This document shows, piece by piece, positions 18,083 through 26,084 of a stretch of 64,000 nucleotides of DNA (position 1 is its first letter; each line of letters starts with the position of its first letter). Origin of the DNA: an uncultured Microbacterium sp. Its GTDB lineage: Bacteria; Actinomycetota; Actinomycetes; Actinomycetales; Microbacteriaceae. The notes under the pieces were generated by a model, which saw nothing but the letters and a program-made list of their open reading frames with translations, made no database searches and was not told the origin of the DNA. The position numbers were made by a program, and so were the translations under genes. Location: NCBI GenBank assembly GCA_913774665.1, contig CAJYHN010000013.1:186001-250000 (forward strand), written 5' to 3'.

Positions 18083-18865
18083 ATGAGCGACGGCTACGAC
18101 CCGGATTTCCTCGGCATCCCCCTGCCCCTTCCCTCTCCCGAGCAGCCCACCACCCGGCTCGACTATCCGCGCTTCAGCGTGCTGCTCGACGAACAGCGGC
18201 GCTTCGCGTCGGTGACGGGGGTCGTGATCGACGGTGCCGGCCTCCTCGACCTCGCGCGGACCGGCGAGTGGCGACTCGATCCCCGCGTTCCCGCCGAGAG
18301 CCAAGCGGGGCCCGAGGTCTACAGCCGCAACGATCTCGACCGCGGGCACCTCGTGCGTCGGCGTGATCCGGGCTGGGGTGCCACCGACGAGGCGCGCGAG
18401 GCCACCGAGGCGACGTTCTTCTACACGAACGCCGCTCCGCAGGCCGCCGGCTTCAACCAGTCGAAAGAGCTCTGGCTCGGCCTCGAAGACCACGTGCTGG
18501 CCTACGCCGAAGCGACCGACCAGCGCCTCGCCGTCTTCACCGCGCCGGTCCTCGCCGCCGATGACCCGCCCTATCGCGGCATCCGGGTGCCGCTGCGCTT
18601 CTGGAAGATCGCCGCGTGGCGCCAGGGCGAGACCCTCGCCGCCGCCGGATTCGTGCTCGACCAGAGCGACCTCGTGGACACCCGCCAGGGGCTGGTCGTC
18701 TCGCCCCTCGGTGCGTTCCGCACGTTTCAGGTGCCGATCACCGACATCGCCGCCGAGGCGGGCATCGACGTCGGGCCGCTCGTCGAGGCCGACACCTTCG
18801 TGCGTCGGGGTCTGCGTCCGGTCGCCGCGCGCGAGCTGCGGAACCTCGACGACATCGAGCTGTGA
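18083..18865 (+). CDS. DNA/RNA non-specific endonuclease without signal peptide
   Basis: A 260-residue member of the NUC/EndoG (beta-beta-alpha metal) nuclease family. The signature DRGHLVRRRDP has the catalytic His, and FFYTNAAPQAAGFNQS supplies the conserved Asn residues. Unusually for the family, there is no signal peptide or membrane segment: the protein begins MSDGYDPDFLGIPLPLP, so it looks cytoplasmic unless exported by a non-classical route. No adjacent gene looks like an inhibitor. The ATG at 18083 was chosen because upstream codons read through the divergent kinase gene. Confidence 0.87.
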   Translation: MSDGYDPDFLGIPLPLPSPEQPTTRLDYPRFSVLLDEQRRFASVTGVVIDGAGLLDLARTGEWRLDPRVPAESQAGPEVYSRNDLDRGHLVRRRDPGWGATDEAREATEATFFYTNAAPQAAGFNQSKELWLGLEDHVLAYAEATDQRLAVFTAPVLAADDPPYRGIRVPLRFWKIAAWRQGETLAAAGFVLDQSDLVDTRQGLVVSPLGAFRTFQVPITDIAAEAGIDVGPLVEADTFVRRGLRPVAARELRNLDDIEL

Positions 18866-18883
18866 GGCGCAACGCGGGCGACT

Positions 18884-19098
18884 GAGCCTGTCGAAGCCCC
18901 GGTCACGGGCGGAGCGGCCCGCCGCGGCGCCGCGTCGGCAGAGCCTGTCGGAGCCGCCGGTCACGGCTGAGCCGCCCGCCGCAGCGCCGCGTCGGTGGCT
19001 GAGGCTGTCGAAGCCTCAGGCCACGGGCGGAGCCGCCCGCTGCGGCGCCGCGTGGGCAGCTGAGCCTGTCGGAGCCGCCCGTCAGGGGCGGAGCGGCG
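18884..19098. repeat. Tandem repeat of ~60 bp (about 3.6 copies)
   Basis: Units begin with GAGCCTGTCGAAGCC or near variants at 18884, 18941, 19001 and 19062, giving periods of 57, 60 and 61 bp; the last unit is partial. Each unit continues with a version of GGTCACGGGCGGAGCGGCCC. The first half matches the REP-type core CTTCGACAGGCTCAG common in many bacterial genomes. It fills the gap between the convergent nuclease and methyltransferase genes. Confidence 0.85.
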
Positions 19099-19105
19099 GC
19101 GCTCC

Positions 19106-19708
19106 TCAGCGAACCCGCACCGCGTGCAGCACCGTGTCGATCGCGGGTTGCGTATGCCCGTCGCGCAGCTCGGAGTCGGCGGTGCCGCGCGTCACCTGCT
19201 CGCAGCGCTCGACGCGGAACCGGTCGTCGAGCGCGCCGCGCAGCAGCTCGGGCGTGTAGAGGATCGCCGGGTCTGAGGGTCCGTGCCCGCCCGCGGCGAT
19301 GTTGTCGACGTCGTGGCCGAGCACGATCAGGGTTCCCCCGGGCGCCACCCATTCGGCGATGCGCGCGATCGCGGCGGCGTTGTCGCTCAGATGCAGGTAG
19401 CACGACACCACGAGATCGACGGATGCCGCGGGCTCGAACTCGTGCACATCGGCACGCACCCACGAGACGGCGTCGCCGCCCGGGCGGGCTGCGGCGAGCG
19501 CGAGACCCGCGCTCGAGAAGTCGACGCCCGTGGTCTCCCACCCGCGCTGGGCCAGCCAGAGGGCCGTGCGTCCGTCGCCGGTTGCGACGTCGATCGCGGA
19601 GCCCGGCGGCAGCGCGTCGGCGATCTCCCGCACGACGGCGGGAGGCTGGGTCGCCCACACTCCCCCGGCGGAGGCGCGATAGCGCTCGTCCCACTGCGTG
19701 GCATCCAT
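19106..19708 (-). CDS. Class I SAM-dependent methyltransferase
   Basis: A 200-residue methyltransferase with motif I AIDVATGDGRTALWLA (about residues 38-53), the acidic end of strand 2 in TTGVDFSSAG, WVRADVHEF as motif II and VVSCYLHLS as motif III. The TATGDGR-type motif and small size resemble tellurite-resistance TehB-like and small-molecule methyltransferases; the substrate is unknown. The ATG at 19706-19708 follows GGAGGAGA. The longer open frame passes into the repeat array upstream and is not coding. Confidence 0.87.
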   Translation of the reverse strand: MDATQWDERYRASAGGVWATQPPAVVREIADALPPGSAIDVATGDGRTALWLAQRGWETTGVDFSSAGLALAAARPGGDAVSWVRADVHEFEPAASVDLVVSCYLHLSDNAAAIARIAEWVAPGGTLIVLGHDVDNIAAGGHGPSDPAILYTPELLRGALDDRFRVERCEQVTRGTADSELRDGHTQPAIDTVLHAVRVR

Positions 19709-20198
19709 TCGATCTCCTCCGGCTCGCTCCCACCCTACGAGCACGCGCCCCTCGACGGACGCTGCGTCATGCGTAGGCTCAGCGATTCGCACAACCTCAG
19801 CCCGATACCCCGGATGCCGACTGAGGTTGCGCGAATCACTCACCCGGCGTTCGCAGCCCGCCACGCCGCAGCCGCCGCACAACCTCAGCGATCCGCACAA
19901 CCTCAGCCCAATACCCCGGATGCCGACTGAAGTTACGCAGATCACTCACCGAAGGCCCACGGCCCGCCGGCCATCCGCCGCACAACCTCAGCGATCCGCA
20001 CAACCTCAGCCCAATACCCCGGATGCCGACTGAGGTTACGCAGATCACTCACCGAAGGCCCACGGCCCGCCACTCACCCGGCGCATGGCCTCAGCCGCCG
20101 CACAACCTCAGCGATCCGCACAACCTCAGCCCGAAACCCCGAAACGCACCTGAGATTGCGCGAATCGCTCACCCTGCCCCGCAACGCGGACAGCACGA
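19709..20198. repeat. Four hairpin repeats (17-bp stems) in a gene-free stretch
   Basis: Four units, each a 17-base arm of the type GATCCGCACAACCTCAG, a 20-base loop and a complementary arm of the type CTGAGGTTGCGCGAATC. Arms lie at 19784-19800/19821-19837, 19890-19906/19927-19943, 19993-20009/20030-20046 and 20113-20129/20150-20166. Arms differ by one to three bases. Extra half-sites (ACAACCTCAG) precede copies 2 to 4. The first three loops contain GGATGCC. No gene is seen in this stretch, which separates the divergently placed methyltransferase start from the 3' end of the flavin reductase gene. Confidence 0.85.
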
Positions 20199-20232
20199 AG
20201 CCCCGCCACCCGAACGAACGGGCGACGGGGCT
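20199..20232 (-). terminator. Terminator of the flavin pair
   Basis: A 13-bp stem with two mismatches (20199-20211 with 20220-20232) and an 8-base loop, 12 bp past the FMN reductase stop. Confidence 0.55.
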
Positions 20233-20243
20233 GCGTCACAGGG

Positions 20244-20888
20244 TCACTCGCCCGAAAGACCACCCAGCAGGTGACCGAACGACCGGCCCTCACCGAGGTA
20301 CGACGAGGGGTCGAACGGGTCGGCGTCGCGGACGGGTTCGCGGGCGGCGATGGCATCCGCGAGCTCGCGCGCTCCGCGGTCGACCCGCGAGCCGAGCGGG
20401 GCGACCTCGTCGGCGTTGGCACCCCAGTCACTCGAGGCGGCGAACACACCGGTCGGCACGGGGTTGGCGTGCAGGTAGGTGAACAGCGGGCGGATGGCGT
20501 AGTCGATCGCGAGGGAGTGCCGCGCGGTACCGGCGTTCGCGCCGAGGAGCACGGGGGTTCCGGCGAGCGCCTGCGGGTCGAGCACGTCGATGAACGACTT
20601 GAACAGGCCCGAGTAGCTCGTCGAGAAGATCGGCGTGACGGCGATGATGCCGTCGGCCGAGACGACCGTGTTGATCATCTGCTCGAGGGCCGGAGGGGCG
20701 AAGCCGGTGAGCAGGTTGTCGGTCAAGTCGTGCGCGTAGTCGCGCAGCTCGAACACATCGGCGGTGGCCTCGATGCCGCGCTCGCGCAGCTCCGCGAGGA
20801 CGGCGTGGCTGAGCCGATCTCCGAGCATGCGGGTCGACGAGGGCGTCGACAGGCCCGCGGTCACGACCGCGATGCGACGGGCGGCCAT
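20244..20888 (-). CDS. CE1759 family FMN reductase
   Basis: A 214-residue NAD(P)H-dependent flavin reductase that probably supplies FMNH2 to the adjacent monooxygenase. The flavodoxin-like N-terminus VVTAGLSTPSSTRML binds flavin phosphate, and TPIFSTSYSGLFKSFID is the second flavin contact of the family. The ATG at 20886-20888 comes one base after the monooxygenase stop (TGA-C-ATG), so the pair is translationally coupled. The assignment to the CE1759 group rests on this pairing and on the motifs. Confidence 0.88.
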   Translation of the reverse strand: MAARRIAVVTAGLSTPSSTRMLGDRLSHAVLAELRERGIEATADVFELRDYAHDLTDNLLTGFAPPALEQMINTVVSADGIIAVTPIFSTSYSGLFKSFIDVLDPQALAGTPVLLGANAGTARHSLAIDYAIRPLFTYLHANPVPTGVFAASSDWGANADEVAPLGSRVDRGARELADAIAAREPVRDADPFDPSSYLGEGRSFGHLLGGLSGE

Positions 20889-20889
20889 G

Positions 20890-22122
20890 TCAGGCACCGA
20901 CCTTGGTCGCGGCGGCACCGAACGCGCTGCCCGAGCGGGGCGCGGCATCCTGGTACGGGCTTCCCGAGACCATGTTGTCGCCGCGATTCGCGCCGGGCAC
21001 GGCCTGACGCGGCGCCGCGCCGGCGTAGATCTTCTCGACCTGGTTGGCGTGCGTGGGCGCGTCGGGAACCTCGGCGGGGCGGTTCTTCTGCAGCTCCTTG
21101 CGCAGCACCGGAACGACCTCGCCCCCCAGGATGTCGAGCTGCTCGAGCACGGTCTTGGTCGGGAGCCCCGCGTGGTCGATGAGGAACAGCTGGCGCTGGT
21201 AGTCGCCGAACGTCTCGCGCATCGCGGCGTAGCGGTCGATGATCTGCTGCGGCGAGCCCACCGTCAGCGGGGTCATCTCGCTGAAGTCCTCGAGGCTCGG
21301 GCCGTGGCCGTAGACGGGCGCGTTGTCGAAGTACGGACGGAACTCCCGCACGGCGTCCTGCGAGTTCGCGCGCATGAACACCTGACCGCCGAGGCCGACG
21401 ATCGCCTGCTGGGGCGTGCCGTGGCCGTAGTGCGCGAAGCGCTCGCGGTACAGCGTGATAAGGCGCTGGTAGTGCTCCTTGGGCCAGAAGATGTTGTTCG
21501 CGAAGAAGCCGTTGCCGTAGTAGGCGGCTTGCTCAGCGATCTCGGGCGTGCGGATCGAGCCGTGCCACACGAACGGGGGTACGCCGTCGAGGGGACGCGG
21601 GGTCGAGGTGAAGCCCTGCAGCGGCGTGCGGAACTTCCCCTCCCAGTCGACGACGTCCTCGCGCCACAGCTTGTGCAGCAGGTCGTAGTTCTCGATGGTC
21701 AGCGGCAGGCCCTGACGGATGTCCTTGCCGAACCAGGGGTAGACCGGGCCGGTGTTGCCGCGGCCGAGCATGAGGTCGGCGCGACCGCCCGAGACGTGCT
21801 GCAGCATCGCGAAGTCTTCGGCGATCTTCACCGGGTCGTTCGTGGTGATCAGCGTCGTGGAGGTCGTGAGGATGAGTCGCTCGGTCTGCGCGGCGATGTA
21901 GGCGAGCGTCGTCGTGGGCGACGACGACCAGAACGGCGGGTTGTGGTGCTCGCCGAGGGCGAAGACGTCGAGGCCGACCTCTTCGGTGTGCTTCGCGATC
22001 GTGAGCGTGTCCTTGATGCGCTGGGCTTCGCTCGGGGTCTTTCCCGTGGTCGGGTCCTGGGTGATGTCGCTCACCGTCATGACACCGAACTGCATTCCGG
22101 GCCAGCTGTTCGTCTCGCTCAT
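20890..22122 (-). CDS. CE1758 family FMN-dependent luciferase-like monooxygenase
   Basis: A 410-residue LLM-class flavin monooxygenase. FGVMTVSDITQDPTTGKTPS, FALGEHHNPPFWSSSP and TTNDPVKIAEDFAMLQHVSG with RADLMLGRGN are hallmark segments of bacterial luciferase-like TIM barrels, and the length fits the CE1758 group, which is normally paired with a CE1759 reductase as here. The substrate is unknown. The ATG at 22120-22122 follows GGAAGAGG; the longer frame upstream crosses the palindromic promoter region and is unlikely. The C-terminal 40 residues are low-complexity. Confidence 0.9.
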   Translation of the reverse strand: MSETNSWPGMQFGVMTVSDITQDPTTGKTPSEAQRIKDTLTIAKHTEEVGLDVFALGEHHNPPFWSSSPTTTLAYIAAQTERLILTTSTTLITTNDPVKIAEDFAMLQHVSGGRADLMLGRGNTGPVYPWFGKDIRQGLPLTIENYDLLHKLWREDVVDWEGKFRTPLQGFTSTPRPLDGVPPFVWHGSIRTPEIAEQAAYYGNGFFANNIFWPKEHYQRLITLYRERFAHYGHGTPQQAIVGLGGQVFMRANSQDAVREFRPYFDNAPVYGHGPSLEDFSEMTPLTVGSPQQIIDRYAAMRETFGDYQRQLFLIDHAGLPTKTVLEQLDILGGEVVPVLRKELQKNRPAEVPDAPTHANQVEKIYAGAAPRQAVPGANRGDNMVSGSPYQDAAPRSGSAFGAAATKVGA

Positions 22123-22137
22123 GATGCCTCTTCCATT

Positions 22138-22157
22138 TGTATGCATCTGAATATACA
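22138..22157 (-). promoter_or_regulatory. Palindromic operator/promoter candidate upstream of the flavin monooxygenase
   Basis: TGTAT (22138-22142) and ATACA (22153-22157) form an inverted repeat with 10 bases between, in an unusually A/T-rich patch. On the minus strand TATATT (22150-22155) could be the -10, which would put the operator on top of the transcription start. The layout is what a MarR- or TetR-type repressor would use, but no regulator gene is adjacent. Confidence 0.35.
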
Positions 22158-22215
22158 TGGTGAAACGCGCAGGGCCGAGCTTTATTCCGGCCACGCCCTC
22201 CCGATCAGCGAGAAA

Positions 22216-22267
22216 CGCTCCCCGCACCGAAGAACGCGCTCAAGGGCGTTTCTCGGTGCGGGGAGCG
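22216..22267 (-). terminator. 22-bp-stem hairpin downstream of efeB
   Basis: Arms 22216-22237 and 22246-22267 pair over 22 bp with two mismatches and an 8-base loop (GCTCAAGG). It lies 13 bp past the efeB stop and may terminate the efe operon. Its loop and inner arm resemble the hairpin at 27143-27207, suggesting a shared repeat family. Confidence 0.6.
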
Positions 22268-22280
22268 GTCGGCGCAGGCG

Positions 22281-23582
22281 TTACGCCCCGAGCAGACCCG
22301 CCCCGACCGATGCTCCCGCGACCGGCGCGGGCGGCACGGCCCACAGCCCCGAGCCGACGTGACGCACGTACTCGTTCATGGCATCCGTCGACAGGGCCTT
22401 CTGCACGGTGATGTAGCGCCGCGGGCTCTTCTGGAACGACAGGAAGAACAGGCCCGCGTTGAGGCGCCCCAGGTCGGTCGTGCCGTCGACGAAGTTGTAC
22501 CCGCGACGCAGCAGCCGGATGCCGCCGTTCGTGTCGGGATGGGCGAGGCGCACGTGACTGCGCGGGTCGATCGCCGGGGCCCCGGTGGAGCCCGCCGCCG
22601 CGAAGTCGGGCGCGGTGAACTCGTCCCCGCCCGAGAGCGGTGCGCCGTTCGCCTTGTCACGACCGATCACGCGGTCCTGCTCGGCCAGACGCGTGCGGTC
22701 CCACGTCTCGATGAGCATCGAGATGCGCCGCGCCACCAGGTACGACCCGCCCGCCATCCAGGCCGGACCCTCGGATGCCGACACCCACACGTTCTCGTCG
22801 AGAGCGGCCGCGTCGTCGGCGAGGATGTTGGCCGTTCCGTCCTTGAACCCGAACAGGTTCCGCGGGGTCGTCTGCTCGGAGGTCGTCTTCGAGGTGCGCC
22901 CGAACCCGAGCTGCGACCACCGGATCGTCGCCCGCCCGAAGGCGATCCGACTGAGGTTGCGGATGGCATGGACCGCCACCTGCGGGTCGTCCGCACACGC
23001 CTGGATGCAGAGATCGCCGTCGGAACGCAGCGGGTCGAGGTCGTCGCCGAGGAAGGCCGGCAGCCGCTCGAGCCCGTCGGGACGCTGGCCTTCGAGTCCG
23101 AAGCGCTGATCGAACAGCGACGGCCCGAATCCGAACGTGATGGTGAGGTTGCTCGCCGGCAGGCCCAGGGCTTCACCCGTGTCGTCCGGCGGGGCCTGGG
23201 GAGAGCCGCCCACGGCACCCGTGGCGGTCACCTCGAGGCCCTGCATCATGCGCGTCGCGGCATACGTCCAGTCCGAGAGCAGCTCGGCGAGGTCGTCGCG
23301 GGTCGTCCGCGCCATCATGTCGTACGAGGCGAAGTGCAGATGCTCCTGCACCGGCGTCGTGATGCCGGGCTGATGGATGCCGGTCGTCACCGCCGCGGCA
23401 TCCTTCACCGCCTTCTGCTGCTCGAGGGCGTAGGCCTGCCCGCCGACGAGACCGCCTCCCGCGCCGACGACGAGTCCCGTGGCCCCGGCCCCGAGGGCCA
23501 GCCCCATCAGCCCACGGCGCGACAAGCCCGTCGCATCCGGGGTCTGCTCCTCCGGCGTGTTCTGCGCGTCGCTCACGCTCAC
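22281..23582 (-). CDS. efeB: Dyp-type peroxidase EfeB (Tat-exported)
   Basis: EfeB is a heme peroxidase of the EfeUOB iron uptake system, thought to oxidise ferrous iron outside the membrane. The 433-residue protein has a Tat signal (SRRGLMGLALGAGATG, about residues 20-36), the DyP motif GFKDG (in LFGFKDGTANI) with the catalytic Asp, and the proximal heme His in SHVRLAHPDTNGG. The GTG at 23580-23582 overlaps the efeO stop as GTGA, so it is the preferred start. It is the last gene of efeU-efeO-efeB. Confidence 0.94.
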   Translation of the reverse strand: MSVSDAQNTPEEQTPDATGLSRRGLMGLALGAGATGLVVGAGGGLVGGQAYALEQQKAVKDAAAVTTGIHQPGITTPVQEHLHFASYDMMARTTRDDLAELLSDWTYAATRMMQGLEVTATGAVGGSPQAPPDDTGEALGLPASNLTITFGFGPSLFDQRFGLEGQRPDGLERLPAFLGDDLDPLRSDGDLCIQACADDPQVAVHAIRNLSRIAFGRATIRWSQLGFGRTSKTTSEQTTPRNLFGFKDGTANILADDAAALDENVWVSASEGPAWMAGGSYLVARRISMLIETWDRTRLAEQDRVIGRDKANGAPLSGGDEFTAPDFAAAGSTGAPAIDPRSHVRLAHPDTNGGIRLLRRGYNFVDGTTDLGRLNAGLFFLSFQKSPRRYITVQKALSTDAMNEYVRHVGSGLWAVPPAPVAGASVGAGLLGA

Positions 23583-24808
23583 TCCAGGATCGTCACCGTC
23601 AGCTGCGAGAGCGGCTCGGCGAGGGCGTTGATGAGGTCGGTGAGCTGGCGTTTGTCGGCCTCGGTGATCTGGCTGTAGGGGACGAAGCCGGCGTCGAGCG
23701 AACCGTACTTCGCCAGGGCCGCCTCGAGGTCGGCGTAGCCGCCGTCGATGCGCGACACCAGCGCGGTGCCCTTGTCGCCCTTCGAGTCGGCGAAGTCGCG
23801 CACGAGTGAAAAGGCCATCTTCGAGCCCTCGACGTTCGCCGCGAAGTCGTTGAGGTCGGTCCCCGACCACCAGTCCTCCTCGCCGCTGATCTTGCCCGTG
23901 GCAACCTCGTCGAGCAGCGCGATGGCCCCGTTCGAGATCCCCGCGACGCCCTGCGCGTCGAGCGCCTGGGTGAAGGCGTCCGAGTGCACGTAGTCGTACA
24001 GCTCCTGCGTGTCGGCGACGAGCTTGTCACCGTAGGTCGCGCGTTCGGCCGGAGTCGAGGGCGCCCAGTTCTTCCACGCGGGGGTCTCGCCGTCGGCGTT
24101 CAGCGCGTCCTGCGCCGGAACCCAGAGGTCCTTCTCGATGCGGTGGAACCCGGTCCAGTCCAACCCCTCGGCCACGGCGTCGACCTCGCGGTAGTCGATG
24201 CGCGGGTCGAGGTCGCCGAGCGCCTCGGCGATCGGCTCGATGCGTTCGTAGAAGGCGCGCACGCGCGGGAACTGCTCCCTCGCCGCGGCGTCGTCACCCG
24301 ACTCGTAGGCGGCGGCGAAGGTCTGCACGGCGGGGATCAGCTGTCCGACCTGGTCCTTGACGAAGGCGGCGTAGAGGTCGACGGCCTGCTGCTTCTGCTC
24401 GGCATCCGGACCGCTGACGGCGACGGCGTCTCCGGTGACGGTGAAGCTCGCCCTGCCCACCCCGTCGCCGACCATGCCGGGCTTGCAGAGGGTGAAGTAA
24501 TCCCCCGGCTGCGCGACGACCGTGAGATTGCGCGAGGCACCCGGGGCGATGTTCTCGACTTCGCCGACGATGCGCAGACCGTCGGATGCCAAGAGGTAGA
24601 ACTCCGTGACCTGGTCGCTCTTGTTGCTCACGTCGAAGGCGACGGTGCCGCTGGGAGCGCTGGCGGCCGAGACCGCGCAGCCGTCGCCGGTCGAGGTGAC
24701 GGTCAGCGCGCCCGAGGCCGCCGCGTCGGACTTGGCGACGCAGCCGGACAGGAGCAGGACGGTCGCGCCGGCCGCGGCGGTCGCCGCGAGGAGGCGTGTC
24801 GGGTTCAT
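23579..24808 (-). CDS. efeO: EfeO lipoprotein, iron-binding component
   Basis: EfeO binds iron outside the membrane and hands it to EfeU. The 409-residue protein begins with a lipoprotein signal (lipobox LLSGC, Cys at about residue 23), then a cupredoxin-like N-domain (TGDGCAVSAASAPSGTVAF ... YFTLCKPGM, with two cysteines) and an imelysin/M75 domain whose metal motif HxxE is in GFHRIEKDLW. The start ATG is at 24806-24808; longer frames are low-complexity. It lies 61 bp after efeU and overlaps efeB by 4 bp. Confidence 0.94.
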   Translation of the reverse strand: MNPTRLLAATAAAGATVLLLSGCVAKSDAAASGALTVTSTGDGCAVSAASAPSGTVAFDVSNKSDQVTEFYLLASDGLRIVGEVENIAPGASRNLTVVAQPGDYFTLCKPGMVGDGVGRASFTVTGDAVAVSGPDAEQKQQAVDLYAAFVKDQVGQLIPAVQTFAAAYESGDDAAAREQFPRVRAFYERIEPIAEALGDLDPRIDYREVDAVAEGLDWTGFHRIEKDLWVPAQDALNADGETPAWKNWAPSTPAERATYGDKLVADTQELYDYVHSDAFTQALDAQGVAGISNGAIALLDEVATGKISGEEDWWSGTDLNDFAANVEGSKMAFSLVRDFADSKGDKGTALVSRIDGGYADLEAALAKYGSLDAGFVPYSQITEADKRQLTDLINALAEPLSQLTVTILE

Positions 24809-24869
24809 GGTTCTCCGATCGATGAGAGATGAGTGCCGCGGCGTCGGGCACGCGGGCGGTGCCGGGGGT

Positions 24870-25868
24870 CTACGGGGTGGCGGTGGCGGGCGGGGCGGTG
24901 GGCGAGGACCCGACCCGGGCCGGTTCCACCGGGGCGGTGGAGCGGGGGGCGGGATCCGACGCCGACGCACCCGTCGACCGCGGGCGGCGATTCGCGCGGA
25001 CGCCGCGGAAGAAGAGGGGCGCGACGACGGCGATGTACACCACCCAGGCGATCACCTGGAGCCAGGTCATCTGCGGCGTGAAGCCGACTGTCGCCTGCAG
25101 CAGCACGGCGAGCGCGCTGTCGGGCGCGATGGCGGTGGAGACGTCGAACGCCCACCCGAACGGGAAGCCGGCCCACCCGGTGGCGACCGCCCCGGTCGCT
25201 GGATCGAGCGGAGCCCCGGCGCCGAAGGGTCCCGGGAGGGCGCCCGCCTCCTGCAGATCGTGGAAGGCGTAGGCGAGAACGCCGGCCGCCACGACGACCA
25301 GGACGCCGCCGGTCCAGGTGAAGAAGCGGCCGAGGTTCAGGCGCAGCATTCCGCGCGCGATGAACCAGCCGAGCACGACGGCCGTCACGAGTCCCAGCAG
25401 AGCGCCCAGGAGGGCCACGGGCGATTCGCCGAACGACTGCACCATCGACCACAGTAGAAGTGTCGTCTCGACGCCCTCACGCGCGACCGAGACGAACCCG
25501 ATGGCCACGAGCGCCCAGACACCCCCGCGCAGCGCCCTGTCGAGGCCGCCCTCGAGGCCCGCCTTGAGCGTGCGCCCCGCCTTCTGCATCCAGAAGATCA
25601 TCCAGGTGACCATCGCGACGGCCAGCAGGGACAGCCCGCCGCCGAGCAGCTCCTGCGCCTCGAACGTCAGCATGTACGCGCCGAAGGTGAAGATCGCCCC
25701 CACGCCGAGGGCGAGGGCGACGGCGAGCCCCACACCGGTCCACAGCTTGGGGAGCGCGTCGCGCCGATCGAGGCGCGTGAGGTAGGCCACGAGGATGCCC
25801 ACGACCAGGGCTGCCTCGAGGCCCTCACGCAGACCGATGAGGAAGGTGGCGAAGAAGCTTGCGAGCAC
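24870..25868 (-). CDS. efeU: EfeU, FTR1-type iron permease
   Basis: EfeU is the membrane permease of the system. The 332-residue protein has about seven membrane segments and the two iron-site motifs of the FTR1 family: REGLE at residues 14-18 in the first helix and REGVE in SVAREGVETTLLLW. The C-terminal ~50 residues are a low-complexity cytoplasmic tail. The start is GTG 25866-25868. First gene of efeUOB; a DtxR/IdeR-like box lies 57-75 bp upstream, implying repression when iron is plentiful. Confidence 0.95.
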   Translation of the reverse strand: MLASFFATFLIGLREGLEAALVVGILVAYLTRLDRRDALPKLWTGVGLAVALALGVGAIFTFGAYMLTFEAQELLGGGLSLLAVAMVTWMIFWMQKAGRTLKAGLEGGLDRALRGGVWALVAIGFVSVAREGVETTLLLWSMVQSFGESPVALLGALLGLVTAVVLGWFIARGMLRLNLGRFFTWTGGVLVVVAAGVLAYAFHDLQEAGALPGPFGAGAPLDPATGAVATGWAGFPFGWAFDVSTAIAPDSALAVLLQATVGFTPQMTWLQVIAWVVYIAVVAPLFFRGVRANRRPRSTGASASDPAPRSTAPVEPARVGSSPTAPPATATP

Positions 25869-25924
25869 GAGCGGAGGACCCGACTTTCACGTTGAGGGTG
25901 AGGACGCCGCGGCACTGCGGAAGG

Positions 25925-25943
25925 TAAGGACAGCCTCACCTGA
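25925..25943 (-). promoter_or_regulatory. DtxR/IdeR-like iron box upstream of efeU
   Basis: Read on the minus strand, TCAGGTGAGGCTGTCCTTA matches the DtxR/IdeR consensus TTAGGTTAGGCTAACCTAA at 14 of 19 positions. It lies 57 bp before the efeU start, and a TATTGT just upstream of it on the same strand could be the -10, so the repressor would cover the promoter. Confidence 0.65.
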
Positions 25944-26084
25944 CCACTACACAATACGCAATACCCGGGACGATTCCCACCAGATACCGGCGGGATCGTC
26001 CCCCTCGACGCGGGCTTCACCCGCCGCGCGGTAATCGTCGGCAACATTCGGGCGGCATCGTGCGGGCAGACCTAGCCTCGATCC

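Noticed and set aside
19784..20166. Regular repeats that could be taken for a CRISPR array
   Set aside because: Repeats are palindromes with nearly identical loops, spacing is uneven, the intervals between units are themselves similar and not unique spacers, and no cas gene is present. The same applies to 41504-41911 and 54501-54942.
24829..25457. Plus-strand frames rich in Gly and Arg over efeU
   Set aside because: They are opposite a clear FTR1 permease with intact REGLE motifs and have no domain of their own.
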